In this document: in pieces, positions 1-7,038 of the stretch
Numbering within the stretch: position 1 is the first letter of the stretch
Layout: every line of letters begins with the position of its first letter
The notes under the pieces: generated by a model
Databases searched by the model: none
Seen by the model: only the letters and a program-made list of their open reading frames with translations
What the model was told of the DNA's origin: nothing
Translations under genes and position numbers: made by a program
NCBI GenBank assembly: GCA_014191975.1
Contig: BJHG01000007.1
Span: 1 to 45,575 of the forward strand
Length of the DNA stretch: 45,575 nt
Source: Methylococcaceae bacterium
Lineage (GTDB): Bacteria > Pseudomonadota > Gammaproteobacteria > Methylococcales > Methylomonadaceae
Direction of reading: 5' to 3'

Positions 1-73
1 TTTATCACCGTTAGCAAAAACAGCAGTTTCTCAAATTACGGTTTAACGTTTTCGTTTTTAAGAATCTAAAAAA

Positions 74-116
74 AGTAGGTTTCAACCTGCTTTTTTTATG
101 CCTAAAATTTTGGCAT
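74..116. terminator. Bidirectional hairpin terminator and adjacent palindrome
   Basis: An 8-bp stem (AGTAGGTT with AACCTGCT, one G-U pair, 2-nt loop) at 74-91 has an A-run on its left and seven Ts on its right, so it could terminate transcription from either side. Directly after it lies a second inverted repeat, ATGCC/GGCAT around an AT-only centre (98-116). It would end the minus-strand TA genes to its right. Confidence 0.55.
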
Positions 117-153
117 AACGGCTAATAATTTTTGTGTATAAATGTGTTTCGGA

Positions 154-216
154 TTCGTAACGTTGGAAAAACCATTTACCCATCACGAACGTGTCAGGAT
201 ATTCGCTTCGGTAAAT
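154..216 (-). pseudogene. 63-bp scrap of the large flavoprotein gene
   Basis: This stretch matches 4535-4597, inside the 1219-residue oxidoreductase gene, at 60 of 63 positions. Read on the minus strand it keeps the frame and encodes IYRSEYPDTFVMGKWFFQRY, against IYQSEYPDTFVMDKWFFQRY in the intact protein. Nothing else of that gene is recognisable around it. It abuts the degraded 3' end of a yoeB gene. It cannot be functional and is a recombination scar or the remnant of a second copy. Confidence 0.8.
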
Positions 217-225
217 TGGGCTGAT

Positions 226-487
226 TCAATAATGGTCAGGACATTGAGCAATCAGCAACGTGCCATGTGCCATTTTCGTAGGCATAAACCAAACGGTGCT
301 GTGCATCAATGCGTCTTGACCAAAAACCTGATAATTGATGCTTTAGCGGTTCTGGTTTTCCTAATCCCGCGAAAGATTCACGTTGAATATCTTTTATCAG
401 CGTATTGATGCGTTTTAAAATCGCACGGTCAGTGGATTGCCAATACAAATAATCTTCCCAACCTTTGCTTGAGAATTTAATTGTCAT
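226..487 (-). pseudogene. yoeB: YoeB-type mRNA interferase, frameshifted at the C-terminus
   Basis: The reading frame gives an 83-residue RelE-superfamily toxin of the YoeB type, with the catalytic-position residues Glu46 and Arg65 present (FWSRRIDAQHRLVY). YoeB normally ends in CRYHY, whose His and Tyr are needed for ribosome-dependent mRNA cleavage. Here the frame runs into VADCSMS and stops at 236. A second frame just downstream reads LLIAQCPDHY and then a stop at 226-228, which is clearly the original tail, so one frameshift near 257 removed it. The preceding gene is its YefM antitoxin. The toxin is probably inactive, unless the shift is a sequencing error. Confidence 0.8.
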
Positions 488-734
488 CTAATAATTCTCT
501 GGCAACGCCATTGTCCGCGCGCAATTCAGCAACGGATTCAAATAATCGCTGTGCGCCTGTTGGATTTCGCAATAAATAGGCTGTTTCTTCAAAACTTTCA
601 TAATCTTCCAATGACATAATTACTACTGGTTTTCTTTTTTGATGCGTGACAACGACAGGGGAATGGTCATCATTGACGGTTCGCATGATGTCAGCGAAAT
701 TTTGACGGGCATAGCTAAAAGTTAATGCGTTCAT
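477..734 (-). CDS. yefM: YefM/Phd-family antitoxin
   Basis: This 85-residue protein has the Phd/YefM fold signature: an N-terminal DNA-binding part (MNALTFSYARQNFADIM, then PVVIMSLEDYESF at about 45-57) and the acidic toxin-binding tail YLLRNP...ARELLDD. The ATG at 734 follows a CGAGG ribosome site and is preferred to the upstream ATG at 752. It overlaps the start of the YoeB-type toxin gene by 11 bp, the usual antitoxin-first order. It is expected to neutralise YoeB and repress its own operon. Since the partner toxin is frameshifted, this antitoxin may now act only as an orphan or on other YoeB copies. Confidence 0.9.
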   Translation of the reverse strand: MNALTFSYARQNFADIMRTVNDDHSPVVVTHQKRKPVVIMSLEDYESFEETAYLLRNPTGAQRLFESVAELRADNGVARELLDDN

Positions 735-748
735 GTTGTGACCTCGTT

Positions 749-850
749 TCAAAGATTTTTTAACAATTTATCGTATTCAGCGTGTGAGCCAATCCAAAAC
801 CAAACAATTGTTTGGCTGTCTTTCATTACGCCAAAATATGCTGCACTTGT
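749..850 (-). pseudogene. C-terminal fragment of an unidentified toxin-like protein
   Basis: An open frame with no proper start reads AAYFGVMKDSQTIVWFWIGS followed by HAEYDKLLKNL and a stop at 749. It resembles the end of a small toxin-type protein (FWIGSHAEYDKLL). An ATG at 826 overlaps the stop of the preceding small reading frame (TAATG), but would give only 25 residues. It is most likely a remnant of a truncated TA module. I cannot assign a family with certainty. Confidence 0.45.
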
Positions 851-963
851 TCATCGAGCGGCAACTTTTCAAGTTTTTGTACCTGCATCGCAATGAGGTC
901 GTCTTCTTCCATTGCCACCGCGTTTTTGATGTTGTCGAGGCGTTTTAAAATGTCGTTGGGCAT
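826..963 (-). CDS. 45-residue antitoxin-like small protein
   Basis: ATG at 963 opens a 45-codon frame ([20 protein letters not shown]...VQHILA). It is acidic, predicted helical, and overlaps the following toxin remnant by TAATG, the spacing typical of TA pairs. The opening NDILKRLD recurs in a mini-frame at 1376-1426, which suggests a family of related leaders or antitoxins. It could be a surviving antitoxin whose toxin partner was truncated. Function is not established. Confidence 0.4.
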   Translation of the reverse strand: MPNDILKRLDNIKNAVAMEEDDLIAMQVQKLEKLPLDEQVQHILA

Positions 964-966
964 CGT

Positions 967-1173
967 TTAAAGTTCCGTTTCGCTAATTTCGGCGATTTTC
1001 ATAAAATGTTTTAGCAATCCGATTTTTAAATCTTCGTTTTTATGAATCGGTAGCGAAATGCGAGCAGGATTCCCAGCTTTTATATAAACGTGATGGCTGC
1101 CATTTACTCGCACTGAACGCCAACCTCGAATTTCAAGCAATCGCGCAAAGTGTTTTCCTGAAATGGATTTCAC
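967..1173 (-). CDS. hicA: HicA-type toxin
   Basis: This 68-residue HicA (YcfA-like) mRNA interferase has a double-stranded-RNA-binding-like fold. The catalytic histidine lies in NGSHHVYIK (about residues 24-32), after the signature G-R/E-GW-x-x-V segment ([11 protein letters not shown]). The tail [19 protein letters not shown] is also typical of HicA. It overlaps the end of hicB by 4 bp (ATGA), so the two are translationally coupled. It looks intact. Confidence 0.9.
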   Translation of the reverse strand: MKSISGKHFARLLEIRGWRSVRVNGSHHVYIKAGNPARISLPIHKNEDLKIGLLKHFMKIAEISETEL

Positions 1174-1373
1174 ACCACAATCTCCATGACTCTGTCGTTT
1201 TGAGCCAGTTCAATGTGGTCTAAATCCACATAAAGACAGGCTTCAACCGCTTCATAGATATTTGTAAAAAGCTCTTCAATCGTATCGCCTTGTGTGGCAC
1301 AGCCTTGAATTGCGGGAACTTCTGCCCAAAAACCGCCTTCTTCTGCGGGGTGAATAATGATTTTTAATTTCAT
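1170..1373 (-). CDS. hicB: HicB-type antitoxin
   Basis: This 67-residue HicB antitoxin has the degenerate RNase H-like fold: [20 protein letters not shown], then [13 protein letters not shown]. It lacks a long C-terminal DNA-binding domain, so it is the short form. It lies upstream of hicA, the reverse of the order in E. coli. A 17-codon mini-frame stops only 2 bases before its start. It is expected to bind and block HicA. Confidence 0.9.
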   Translation of the reverse strand: MKLKIIIHPAEEGGFWAEVPAIQGCATQGDTIEELFTNIYEAVEACLYVDLDHIELAQNDRVMEIVV

Positions 1374-1375
1374 GG

Positions 1376-1426
1376 CTATTTGTCCTGATTGATAGTGTCG
1401 AGGCGTTTTAAAATATCGTTTTGCAT
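1376..1426 (-). other. Mini-frame repeating the NDILKRLD leader
   Basis: ATG at 1426 encodes [16 protein letters not shown] and a stop at 1376, just ahead of hicB. The first ten residues nearly repeat those of the 45-residue frame at 826-963 ([12 protein letters not shown]). It is either a broken antitoxin 5' end duplicated during module shuffling or a short leader peptide for hicB. I favour the former. Confidence 0.4.
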
Positions 1427-1478
1427 TACAGTCCCATTTTCAAAATATCGTTAAATCAAACAAAAAGGAAAAACACTG

Positions 1479-2028
1479 TCATCCACGCACCAACCGAACA
1501 CCAAAGTAATGGCCCTTAAAGTCGTCGTTCGAACCGCCGTAGCTGAAGCCGACATACCACGCATTGACACTATTGCTAGCACTAGGCGAGGAAGACCAAA
1601 ACCATGGCTCATTTTCAGGAAAAACATCTGCATCAATGTAATTTCCTTCTTTTCCTTTGATTTCATCGATTAACGATTTTAATTCATCAACGTCAGGAAC
1701 ACGCCAATCGTTATAACCAGCGTAACCTTGTTGATTGAATGTATCGGGGGATTTTCATTGCATCGTCCCATGTAAATTGTTCAGCATCTCCCACAACATT
1801 TCCATTTCCCCATCGTTGCTCATGAGCAAATCGTAACCACGTCAAACCAGTTTCAGTGTCGGTTGCAATGCCGTCTTTAATGATAAATTTCCCAATTTGC
1901 TGTTCTGTAACCAGCGTTTTGCTTGCCAGAATCTTGTCGGTGATACTCAATAAATTGCGGGTTTTGTGTAATGCTAATCCCGAATTTTCTATTATTTTCG
2001 GGAGGTTTTTGTTTTCATCTGACTTCAT
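1479..2028 (-). pseudogene. DUF1566 (Lcl C-terminal domain) protein, frameshifted
   Basis: The first frame (from ATG at 2028) gives about 100 residues including TDTETGLTWLRFAHEQRWGN and TWDDAMKIP. The second gives GYAGYNDWRVPDVDELKSLI, WFWSSSPSASNSVNAWYVGF and a final FGVRLVRG before a TGA at 1479. Together they are a classic DUF1566/Lcl domain of the FGE-sulfatase/C-type-lectin-like kind. The break falls at a run of five Cs (minus strand ...ATCCCCCGAT); one C fewer restores a single frame of about 180 residues. It may be a sequencing error, a decayed gene or a slippage site. Function is unknown. Confidence 0.75.
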
Positions 2029-2290
2029 AAAGCGTTCCTGAAACGTACTTATGCAAAATGCTAGAAATGAAGGCTTGATGTGGAATGCCTTGTTGCAACG
2101 CCGCTTTTTGAATGGCTGTGAAATCGCTTTCAGAAACTTTGATATTCACGCGCTTATTTTGTTGAAAAGATTGTTTGGCGACGGTTTCAATAAATTGTTT
2201 TCGTTCTGGTGTCATCACAGATTGAAATTCACCCGCGTCAAAAGCATCGAGTAATTCTTGTTCTTCTGCGTCTAAGCTAAATTCTTTCAT
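2015..2290 (-). CDS. CopG-like antitoxin of a toxin-first TA pair
   Basis: This 91-residue protein has an acidic N-terminus (FSLDAEEQELLDAFDAGEF) and a ribbon-helix-helix-like C-terminal half (VNIKVSESDFTAIQKAALQQ, then GIPHQAFISSILHKY). This is the usual CopG-type antitoxin that follows a BrnT-like toxin gene. Its ATG overlaps the toxin stop by 4 bp. Its end overlaps the start of the downstream DUF1566 pseudogene by 14 bp. Confidence 0.8.
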   Translation of the reverse strand: MKEFSLDAEEQELLDAFDAGEFQSVMTPERKQFIETVAKQSFQQNKRVNIKVSESDFTAIQKAALQQGIPHQAFISSILHKYVSGTLYEVR

Positions 2291-2574
2291 GATTCACTCT
2301 TGTTCAAGTAGTGTTTAGTGGCTTTGCGACTTGGAATAATGGTTTTTAAGAAAATATCGGTTTCAGTTTCAACATACGGTACCAAATAAATGTAGTCGTC
2401 GATTTTAATCACAAACATTCGTTGATGCGCGTAATCCGTCGTATTCGGATGTTCGACATCATCAAGTAAATTCCCCGATTGCAAATTGAAAACCGCCGTT
2501 TCAAAAGAGATACCGCGCTCTTCGATGAGTTTGCGATTTTTCTCTGGATTCCAGTGAATTGGTTTTTTTATCAT
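2287..2574 (-). CDS. BrnT-like toxin
   Basis: This 95-residue protein begins IHWNPEKNRKLIEERGISFE and continues with MFVIKIDDYIYLVPYVETET, then FLKTIIPSRKATKHYL. That is the pattern of BrnT/DUF4258-like ribonuclease toxins: W..EKN......G..FE, a central strand pair and a terminal R.A...E/Y. The antitoxin gene follows with a 4-bp overlap. It looks intact. Confidence 0.75.
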   Translation of the reverse strand: MIKKPIHWNPEKNRKLIEERGISFETAVFNLQSGNLLDDVEHPNTTDYAHQRMFVIKIDDYIYLVPYVETETDIFLKTIIPSRKATKHYLNKSES

Positions 2575-2605
2575 TCAAAATGCCTGTATTTAGTGGAACG
2601 ACGTG

Positions 2606-2679
2606 GATTCTAAACCACGTCGCCACAATGTAAACCTACTTCGTCAACAAATAATCCACCCAAAGATTAGACAATTTTT
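2606..2679. repeat. 74-bp direct repeat, copy A (scrap of flavoprotein 3' end)
   Basis: It is identical to 3245-3318 at 73 of 74 positions. Copy B contains the last 14 codons and stop of the large flavoprotein gene plus 30 bp downstream. Copy A therefore carries an orphan ...LSNLWVDYLLTK-stop on the minus strand. It ends 2 bp before the stop of the DUF2442 gene, so the repeats bracket the DUF4160/DUF2442 pair exactly. Confidence 0.9.
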
Positions 2680-2681
2680 GT

Positions 2682-2951
2682 TTAGGCTGCTTTCAATTCA
2701 AAATGTAATTGCTGTTTTTCGGCTAGTTTTTGATAAATGCTATCGGGGCATAATTCCAAACCGTTTTTCCAACACAACGCGCCTAATTCTAAAAAAAACT
2801 GCTTGAAATAAGCCTCATCTTTTAACGGTAAAACCAATTCTGCGTCTCTATCGACTAACGGCTGTAAATCGTAATCCCCGTAGGAATTATCAGAAAAATA
2901 AAGTCGCAGCGTTCTTTGTTGTAAGTAATAAGCACGAATAATTTTAATCAT
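2682..2951 (-). CDS. DUF2442 domain protein (putative TA partner)
   Basis: This 89-residue protein (MIKIIRAYYLQQRTLRLYFS, then GDYDLQPLVD and FKQFFLELGALCWKNGLELC) matches the DUF2442 pattern: short strands followed by a W-N/K-N-G-LE-L/I-xPD motif. It overlaps the end of the DUF4160 gene by 8 bp. DUF2442 and DUF4160 genes are very often adjacent and are suspected TA components, but no activity is assigned. The start at 2951 is chosen because the longer frame begins inside its neighbour. Confidence 0.75.
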   Translation of the reverse strand: MIKIIRAYYLQQRTLRLYFSDNSYGDYDLQPLVDRDAELVLPLKDEAYFKQFFLELGALCWKNGLELCPDSIYQKLAEKQQLHFELKAA

Positions 2952-3210
2952 TGTCAGCTCCCGCAATACGTTGTAAAGGTTTTAAAGCAACAGCTAATTC
3001 CCAATTTTCGCGTAATTCTTGTTGATGGTCTTTTGCCCATTCGCGCACTAATTTGACTGCTTTGCTAGGTAATTTCCCTGCTAACAATTCACCAGTTTCG
3101 ATAGCAAATTGCGCTTGTTGCCCTTGATAATCAACATGAAAATGAGGCGGATTGTGGTCATCGTTGTACATCCGAATGTAAATACCGAAGAAATAAGAAA
3201 TGACGGGCAT
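2944..3210 (-). CDS. DUF4160 domain protein (putative toxin-like)
   Basis: This 88-residue protein carries the DUF4160 signature: FFGIYIRMYNDDHNPPHFHV (about 6-25), then a short strand-rich part and a Trp-rich helix (KLVREWAKDHQQELRENWEL). The NPPHFHV histidines are invariant in the family. The ATG at 3210 has an AGGAAA ribosome site; the longer frame would start inside the 74-bp repeat. It is the first gene of the repeat-bracketed pair. Confidence 0.8.
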   Translation of the reverse strand: MPVISYFFGIYIRMYNDDHNPPHFHVDYQGQQAQFAIETGELLAGKLPSKAVKLVREWAKDHQQELRENWELAVALKPLQRIAGADND

Positions 3211-3244
3211 TTGGGTTTCCTTTTGAAGATTAAACAGTGACGCA

Positions 3245-3318
3245 GATTTTAAACCACGTCGCCACAATGTAAACCTACTTCGTCAACAAATAATCCACCC
3301 AAAGATTAGACAATTTTT
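3245..3318. repeat. 74-bp direct repeat, copy B (genuine flavoprotein 3' end)
   Basis: This is the partner of 2606-2679 with a single mismatch. It spans the authentic stop codon (3275-3277) of the large oxidoreductase gene. The 639-bp period contains only the DUF4160/DUF2442 module. Confidence 0.9.
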
Positions 3319-6300
3319 CCTGCACAGCGTTTTGTTTGAGGCGTGCATTTAAGTTCGGGAAATCGACTTTATCCAAATCCTGATCTTGGTTGTAACACGA
3401 ATAAACAAAGAACTCTTTGCCGGTATCTTTATCAACGTGTTTGCACAAACATTGAGCGCAAATGCCTTTCATCATGCACTGCATCGGCGAATTGATTGAA
3501 CCGACCGCGTGATGCGCTTTGGTCAAATACGGTTTCAACACATCAAAACGCGCGTGCTTCACAGCTTCCATCATTCTGTCCGACCCAATTACAATCAAAT
3601 GGTCAACATCCGCAAGTGAAATTGGTTGTTCGCCCAATTCACCTTTGCCGTAAGCAATCATCGATTCCAAAATGTTGCCAACAAATGTTTTATCTTGCGA
3701 ACGGGTTGATGTGAATGGCTCAACATTTTCGCCTTTATTGACAGACCAAATCACAATATCAGCTGCGGCTTCCACGTCTTCGACTTTAAAACGATCTTGT
3801 GCCAAATTGTAACCCGCGAAATAAATCACTTTATTTCCCGCGTTGCGTAACGCTTTGCCGATTGAAAACAACACCGCATTTCCCAAACCACCACCGATTA
3901 ACAACACAGTTTGACCTGTTGGAATTTCAGTTGGCGTGCCTGTTACGCCCATCAACACAACGGGGTCGCCAATTTTCCACGTTGCACACAACCGTGACGA
4001 TGAACCCATTTCCAGTGTAATCAACGAAATCGTGCCTGCTTCTTTGTTCACTTCTGCGCCTGTCAACGCCAAACCTTCTGCTGCTAAAACTGTACCTTCA
4101 ACCGTCGGCGCAATCGCTTCATAATTTTGCACACGGTAAAATTGACCCGCTTTAAATTTTTCAGCTGCCAACGTTGATTTAACTACCAACTCAATAATCG
4201 TCGGCGTTAAACGGTTGATTTCAACAATCGTCGCATTGAAAGCCGCATCCAAACGCGCAAACAAGTTTTTCGCCGCCGCATCACGTTCATTTTGTTGGGC
4301 AGGATTTAAATTGGCTAATTCTTGCTCAAATAATTTCACGACATACGGATAACCATTTTTCGCACTTGCCATCGCTTTCACAACGTTACCCGCATAAACT
4401 GGGTGATTGTCGCCGTAGAAACTGATGAATTTACCGTCTTTTTGATACGACGTGAGTGGCGCAGGTTTGCCTAATTTCGGCATTTTTTCGTCGTGCATTT
4501 CGACCAACGAAATCGCGCCATTTTCAAATTCTGGTTCGTAACGTTGGAAAAACCATTTATCCATCACGAAGGTGTCAGGATATTCGCTTTGGTAAATCGT
4601 GTTCGGAGATGTTCCAGCGGCAACGTATAAATTACGCAATGGCACATTCACAGCGGCTTTGGTTTGGGTGTTTTGGAAATCAACTGAAACCAAATGTCCA
4701 AATTCATCGGCATTCGCACCGACGGGACTCATGAATTCTGCCAATGCAATGCCCTCTTCTAAGGCTTCGCTGATTTCTTCGTGGTTTTGACGATACGCAG
4801 GCGCGTCTTTGATGCCTTTGCGATAGAACAACGTCACGCCGCCCCATGATTCAACGAGTGGTTGAAAATCTGGCAATTCATCTTCTTCTTTGGCGCGTTC
4901 ACGTTCAGCAACAATCGCTTTTCCGTGCGCTAAAAACTCGTCCAAAATACCATTTTCTTCTTCGTCATAACGGGCGCGAACTATTTCGTCTCCGTAAAGT
5001 TTCGTTAAAATTTCATAACGATGCAGAATTTTTTCAACTTGAACGGGATAATACGCCATCAATTCCGTTGCGGTATCAATCGCCGTTAACCCGCCACCAA
5101 TCACGCCCGCAGGCAAACGCACTTGTAAATTTGCAAGTGAAGAGGCTTTTGCTGCGCCCGTTAATTGCAACGCCATCAAGAAATCCGACGCTTTGCGAAT
5201 GCCGCGTAGGAGGTTGTTTTTCAAATCAATAATCGTCGGTTGACCCGCGCCCGACGCAATACAAATATGGTCAAAACCCATTTCCCAGGCATCATCAATC
5301 GTCAATGTGCCACCAAAACGCACGCCGCCGTAGGCGCGAAAAGTTTGACGACGCAACAACATCAAATACATAACTTTTAAAAAGTTTTTGTCCCAACGCA
5401 CGGTAATCCCGTATTCCGCCACGCCACCAAAACCTGCCAAAATACGTTTGTCCAAATCTTCGTAAAGGTCTTTGAAATCAGAAATCGGCTCAGGCAAGTT
5501 GTTTTCGTCGCCTGTTAATTCGACGGGCAACGGTTCCAATTTCAAACCATCAATTCCCGCCACCGCAAAACCTTCGTTGAGCAAATAATGGCTCATCGTG
5601 TAACCCGCAGGACCTAAACCCACAACGAGTGCGTTTTTACCGTTATACGGCAACATCACGGGACGTTTGACGTTGAGCGGATTCCAGCGCGTCAATAAAC
5701 TGTAAATTTCAAAACCGTAAGACATAAACAAAACGTCGGTTAAAACGTTAGTTTCGATTTGTGGAATGTTCACAGGGTCGGTTTTTTGGTAAATACAGCC
5801 CTTCATACATTCGTTGCAAATCCGATGCCCCGTGCCTGCACACATTGGATTATCTAGGGTCACAATCGCTAACGCGCCAATGTTATCGCCGCCACGCTTG
5901 ACCAAATTCATCTCTGAAATTTTTTCATCAAGCGGACAACCGATGGTGGTCACGCCTAACGGGTCAGTTTTAAAAATCTGCGTTTTCTTGTTAATCATGC
6001 CTTTTGAACATGAATCGGTATCACGTTCGTGGCAGTAAATACAATGATTCACTTCCGATAAAACTTGGCGTTCGTTATAACGCGGGTCGGTCAATTTGAA
6101 ACCATCACGACGGCGACGATGTTCGCCCATCCAAACGTTGAATTCGGTTCTATCAATCAGTTCGTGTTCAACTAAATTATCGAAATCCCGTTTTTCAGGG
6201 AATTTGAAACTGAGCCAATCTGCCACCACGTCGTTATCTTGTTGTGCGACAAAACACCAACGTTGCACGACCTCCATTAATCCAGCGGTGAATTCGGTTA

Positions 6301-6934
6301 AATCGGGCGCGTTGAGAATGTCAGCGAATTCGGTTGCTGCGAGTTCATGAGCTTTTAATTTGTCGCGTAAGGCTTCGGCTTGCAAATCAGCATTTTCATA
6401 GTTGCTTTCTTTGCCTTTTGCCAACGTTTTGTAATGGTTTGCCAATGAACCAATCACCGCGCCAACTTGTGCGACGCGATGTTCGTCGTCTTCGGTCGTG
6501 TTCGCTTCGGGAAAACCTGCTTCGATTAACAAATCAAAACGATTTAACACATCAGGCATTTTCCAATCGTCTGTTGTTTGACCTTTGAAAACCACGCCTA
6601 ATTTTTCGACAACTTCATTTTTAAACGTAAAAATCGTTTCGATTTCTGATTGAATGTGTGATTTTTGCGCTTGATGTTCGGCTTCAACATTGAATAATTT
6701 GGCGACAAATTTACCAACATAAGGTGCGACTTGAACGAGCATCGCTGATTGCTTTTCGGGCGATAAATCCGCGCCTTGTGTGTTGCGATACGAAATATAA
6801 TTTTCGTACAAATCGGCATCGTGATATTTCACGGATTCATCAAAAACCCCGAGTAAATCGGTCAATCGCACCGAATCGTACAAATCAGCGTAGTTAAAAT
6901 TAGCAATGCCGAGAGTTAAATTTTTTTGTGTCAT
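3275..6934 (-). CDS. Fused Nfn/SudAB-like iron-sulfur flavoprotein oxidoreductase
   Basis: This 1219-residue protein has four parts. Residues 1-290 are mostly helical and unrecognised. Next comes a cysteine-rich segment (Cys298, 301, 309, 333, 365, 373, 376, 380) able to hold [4Fe-4S] clusters. A GltD/NfnB-like pyridine-nucleotide-disulfide oxidoreductase core follows, with one dinucleotide motif at VVGLGPAGYT (437-446) and another in VIGGGLTAIDTATEL. The last ~270 residues are a ferredoxin-reductase/PyrK-like module, with LIGGGLGNAVLFSIGKAL for NAD(P) binding and a terminal CMMKGICAQCLCK...C set typical of the PyrK/NfnA [2Fe-2S] site. Separate NfnA and NfnB subunits form electron-bifurcating transhydrogenases or sulfide dehydrogenases; here both types sit in one chain, large-subunit part first. 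The exact reaction is unknown. No partner gene is adjacent. Confidence 0.75.
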   Translation of the reverse strand: MTQKNLTLGIANFNYADLYDSVRLTDLLGVFDESVKYHDADLYENYISYRNTQGADLSPEKQSAMLVQVAPYVGKFVAKLFNVEAEHQAQKSHIQSEIETIFTFKNEVVEKLGVVFKGQTTDDWKMPDVLNRFDLLIEAGFPEANTTEDDEHRVAQVGAVIGSLANHYKTLAKGKESNYENADLQAEALRDKLKAHELAATEFADILNAPDLTEFTAGLMEVVQRWCFVAQQDNDVVADWLSFKFPEKRDFDNLVEHELIDRTEFNVWMGEHRRRRDGFKLTDPRYNERQVLSEVNHCIYCHERDTDSCSKGMINKKTQIFKTDPLGVTTIGCPLDEKISEMNLVKRGGDNIGALAIVTLDNPMCAGTGHRICNECMKGCIYQKTDPVNIPQIETNVLTDVLFMSYGFEIYSLLTRWNPLNVKRPVMLPYNGKNALVVGLGPAGYTMSHYLLNEGFAVAGIDGLKLEPLPVELTGDENNLPEPISDFKDLYEDLDKRILAGFGGVAEYGITVRWDKNFLKVMYLMLLRRQTFRAYGGVRFGGTLTIDDAWEMGFDHICIASGAGQPTIIDLKNNLLRGIRKASDFLMALQLTGAAKASSLANLQVRLPAGVIGGGLTAIDTATELMAYYPVQVEKILHRYEILTKLYGDEIVRARYDEEENGILDEFLAHGKAIVAERERAKEEDELPDFQPLVESWGGVTLFYRKGIKDAPAYRQNHEEISEALEEGIALAEFMSPVGANADEFGHLVSVDFQNTQTKAAVNVPLRNLYVAAGTSPNTIYQSEYPDTFVMDKWFFQRYEPEFENGAISLVEMHDEKMPKLGKPAPLTSYQKDGKFISFYGDNHPVYAGNVVKAMASAKNGYPYVVKLFEQELANLNPAQQNERDAAAKNLFARLDAAFNATIVEINRLTPTIIELVVKSTLAAEKFKAGQFYRVQNYEAIAPTVEGTVLAAEGLALTGAEVNKEAGTISLITLEMGSSSRLCATWKIGDPVVLMGVTGTPTEIPTGQTVLLIGGGLGNAVLFSIGKALRNAGNKVIYFAGYNLAQDRFKVEDVEAAADIVIWSVNKGENVEPFTSTRSQDKTFVGNILESMIAYGKGELGEQPISLADVDHLIVIGSDRMMEAVKHARFDVLKPYLTKAHHAVGSINSPMQCMMKGICAQCLCKHVDKDTGKEFFVYSCYNQDQDLDKVDFPNLNARLKQNAVQEKLSNLWVDYLLTK

Positions 6935-6968
6935 AAGTTCCCTATTCAGGTTTTAAAGTAAAAATAAC

Positions 6969-7013
6969 AAAAGAATCAGATAGAAAAATTAACTTTTCAC
7001 ACTGATTCTTTTT
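6969..7013 (-). terminator. Rho-independent terminator after hslU
   Basis: An 11-bp perfect stem, AAAAGAATCAG with CTGATTCTTTT, has a 22-nt loop and is followed on the minus strand by a T-rich run. It separates hslVU from the flavoprotein gene, so the latter needs its own promoter in 6935-6970. Confidence 0.75.
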
Positions 7014-7038
7014 AAATGCACTTTTCTGTGCCAAAAAA

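Noticed and set aside
1-3300. CRISPR array or defence island
   Set aside because: No regularly spaced repeats, no cas genes and no restriction or abortive-infection genes beyond TA modules.
4846-5232. A 128-codon plus-strand frame inside the large flavoprotein gene
   Set aside because: It is antisense to a strongly conserved FAD-binding region with no domain, start signal or codon pattern of its own.
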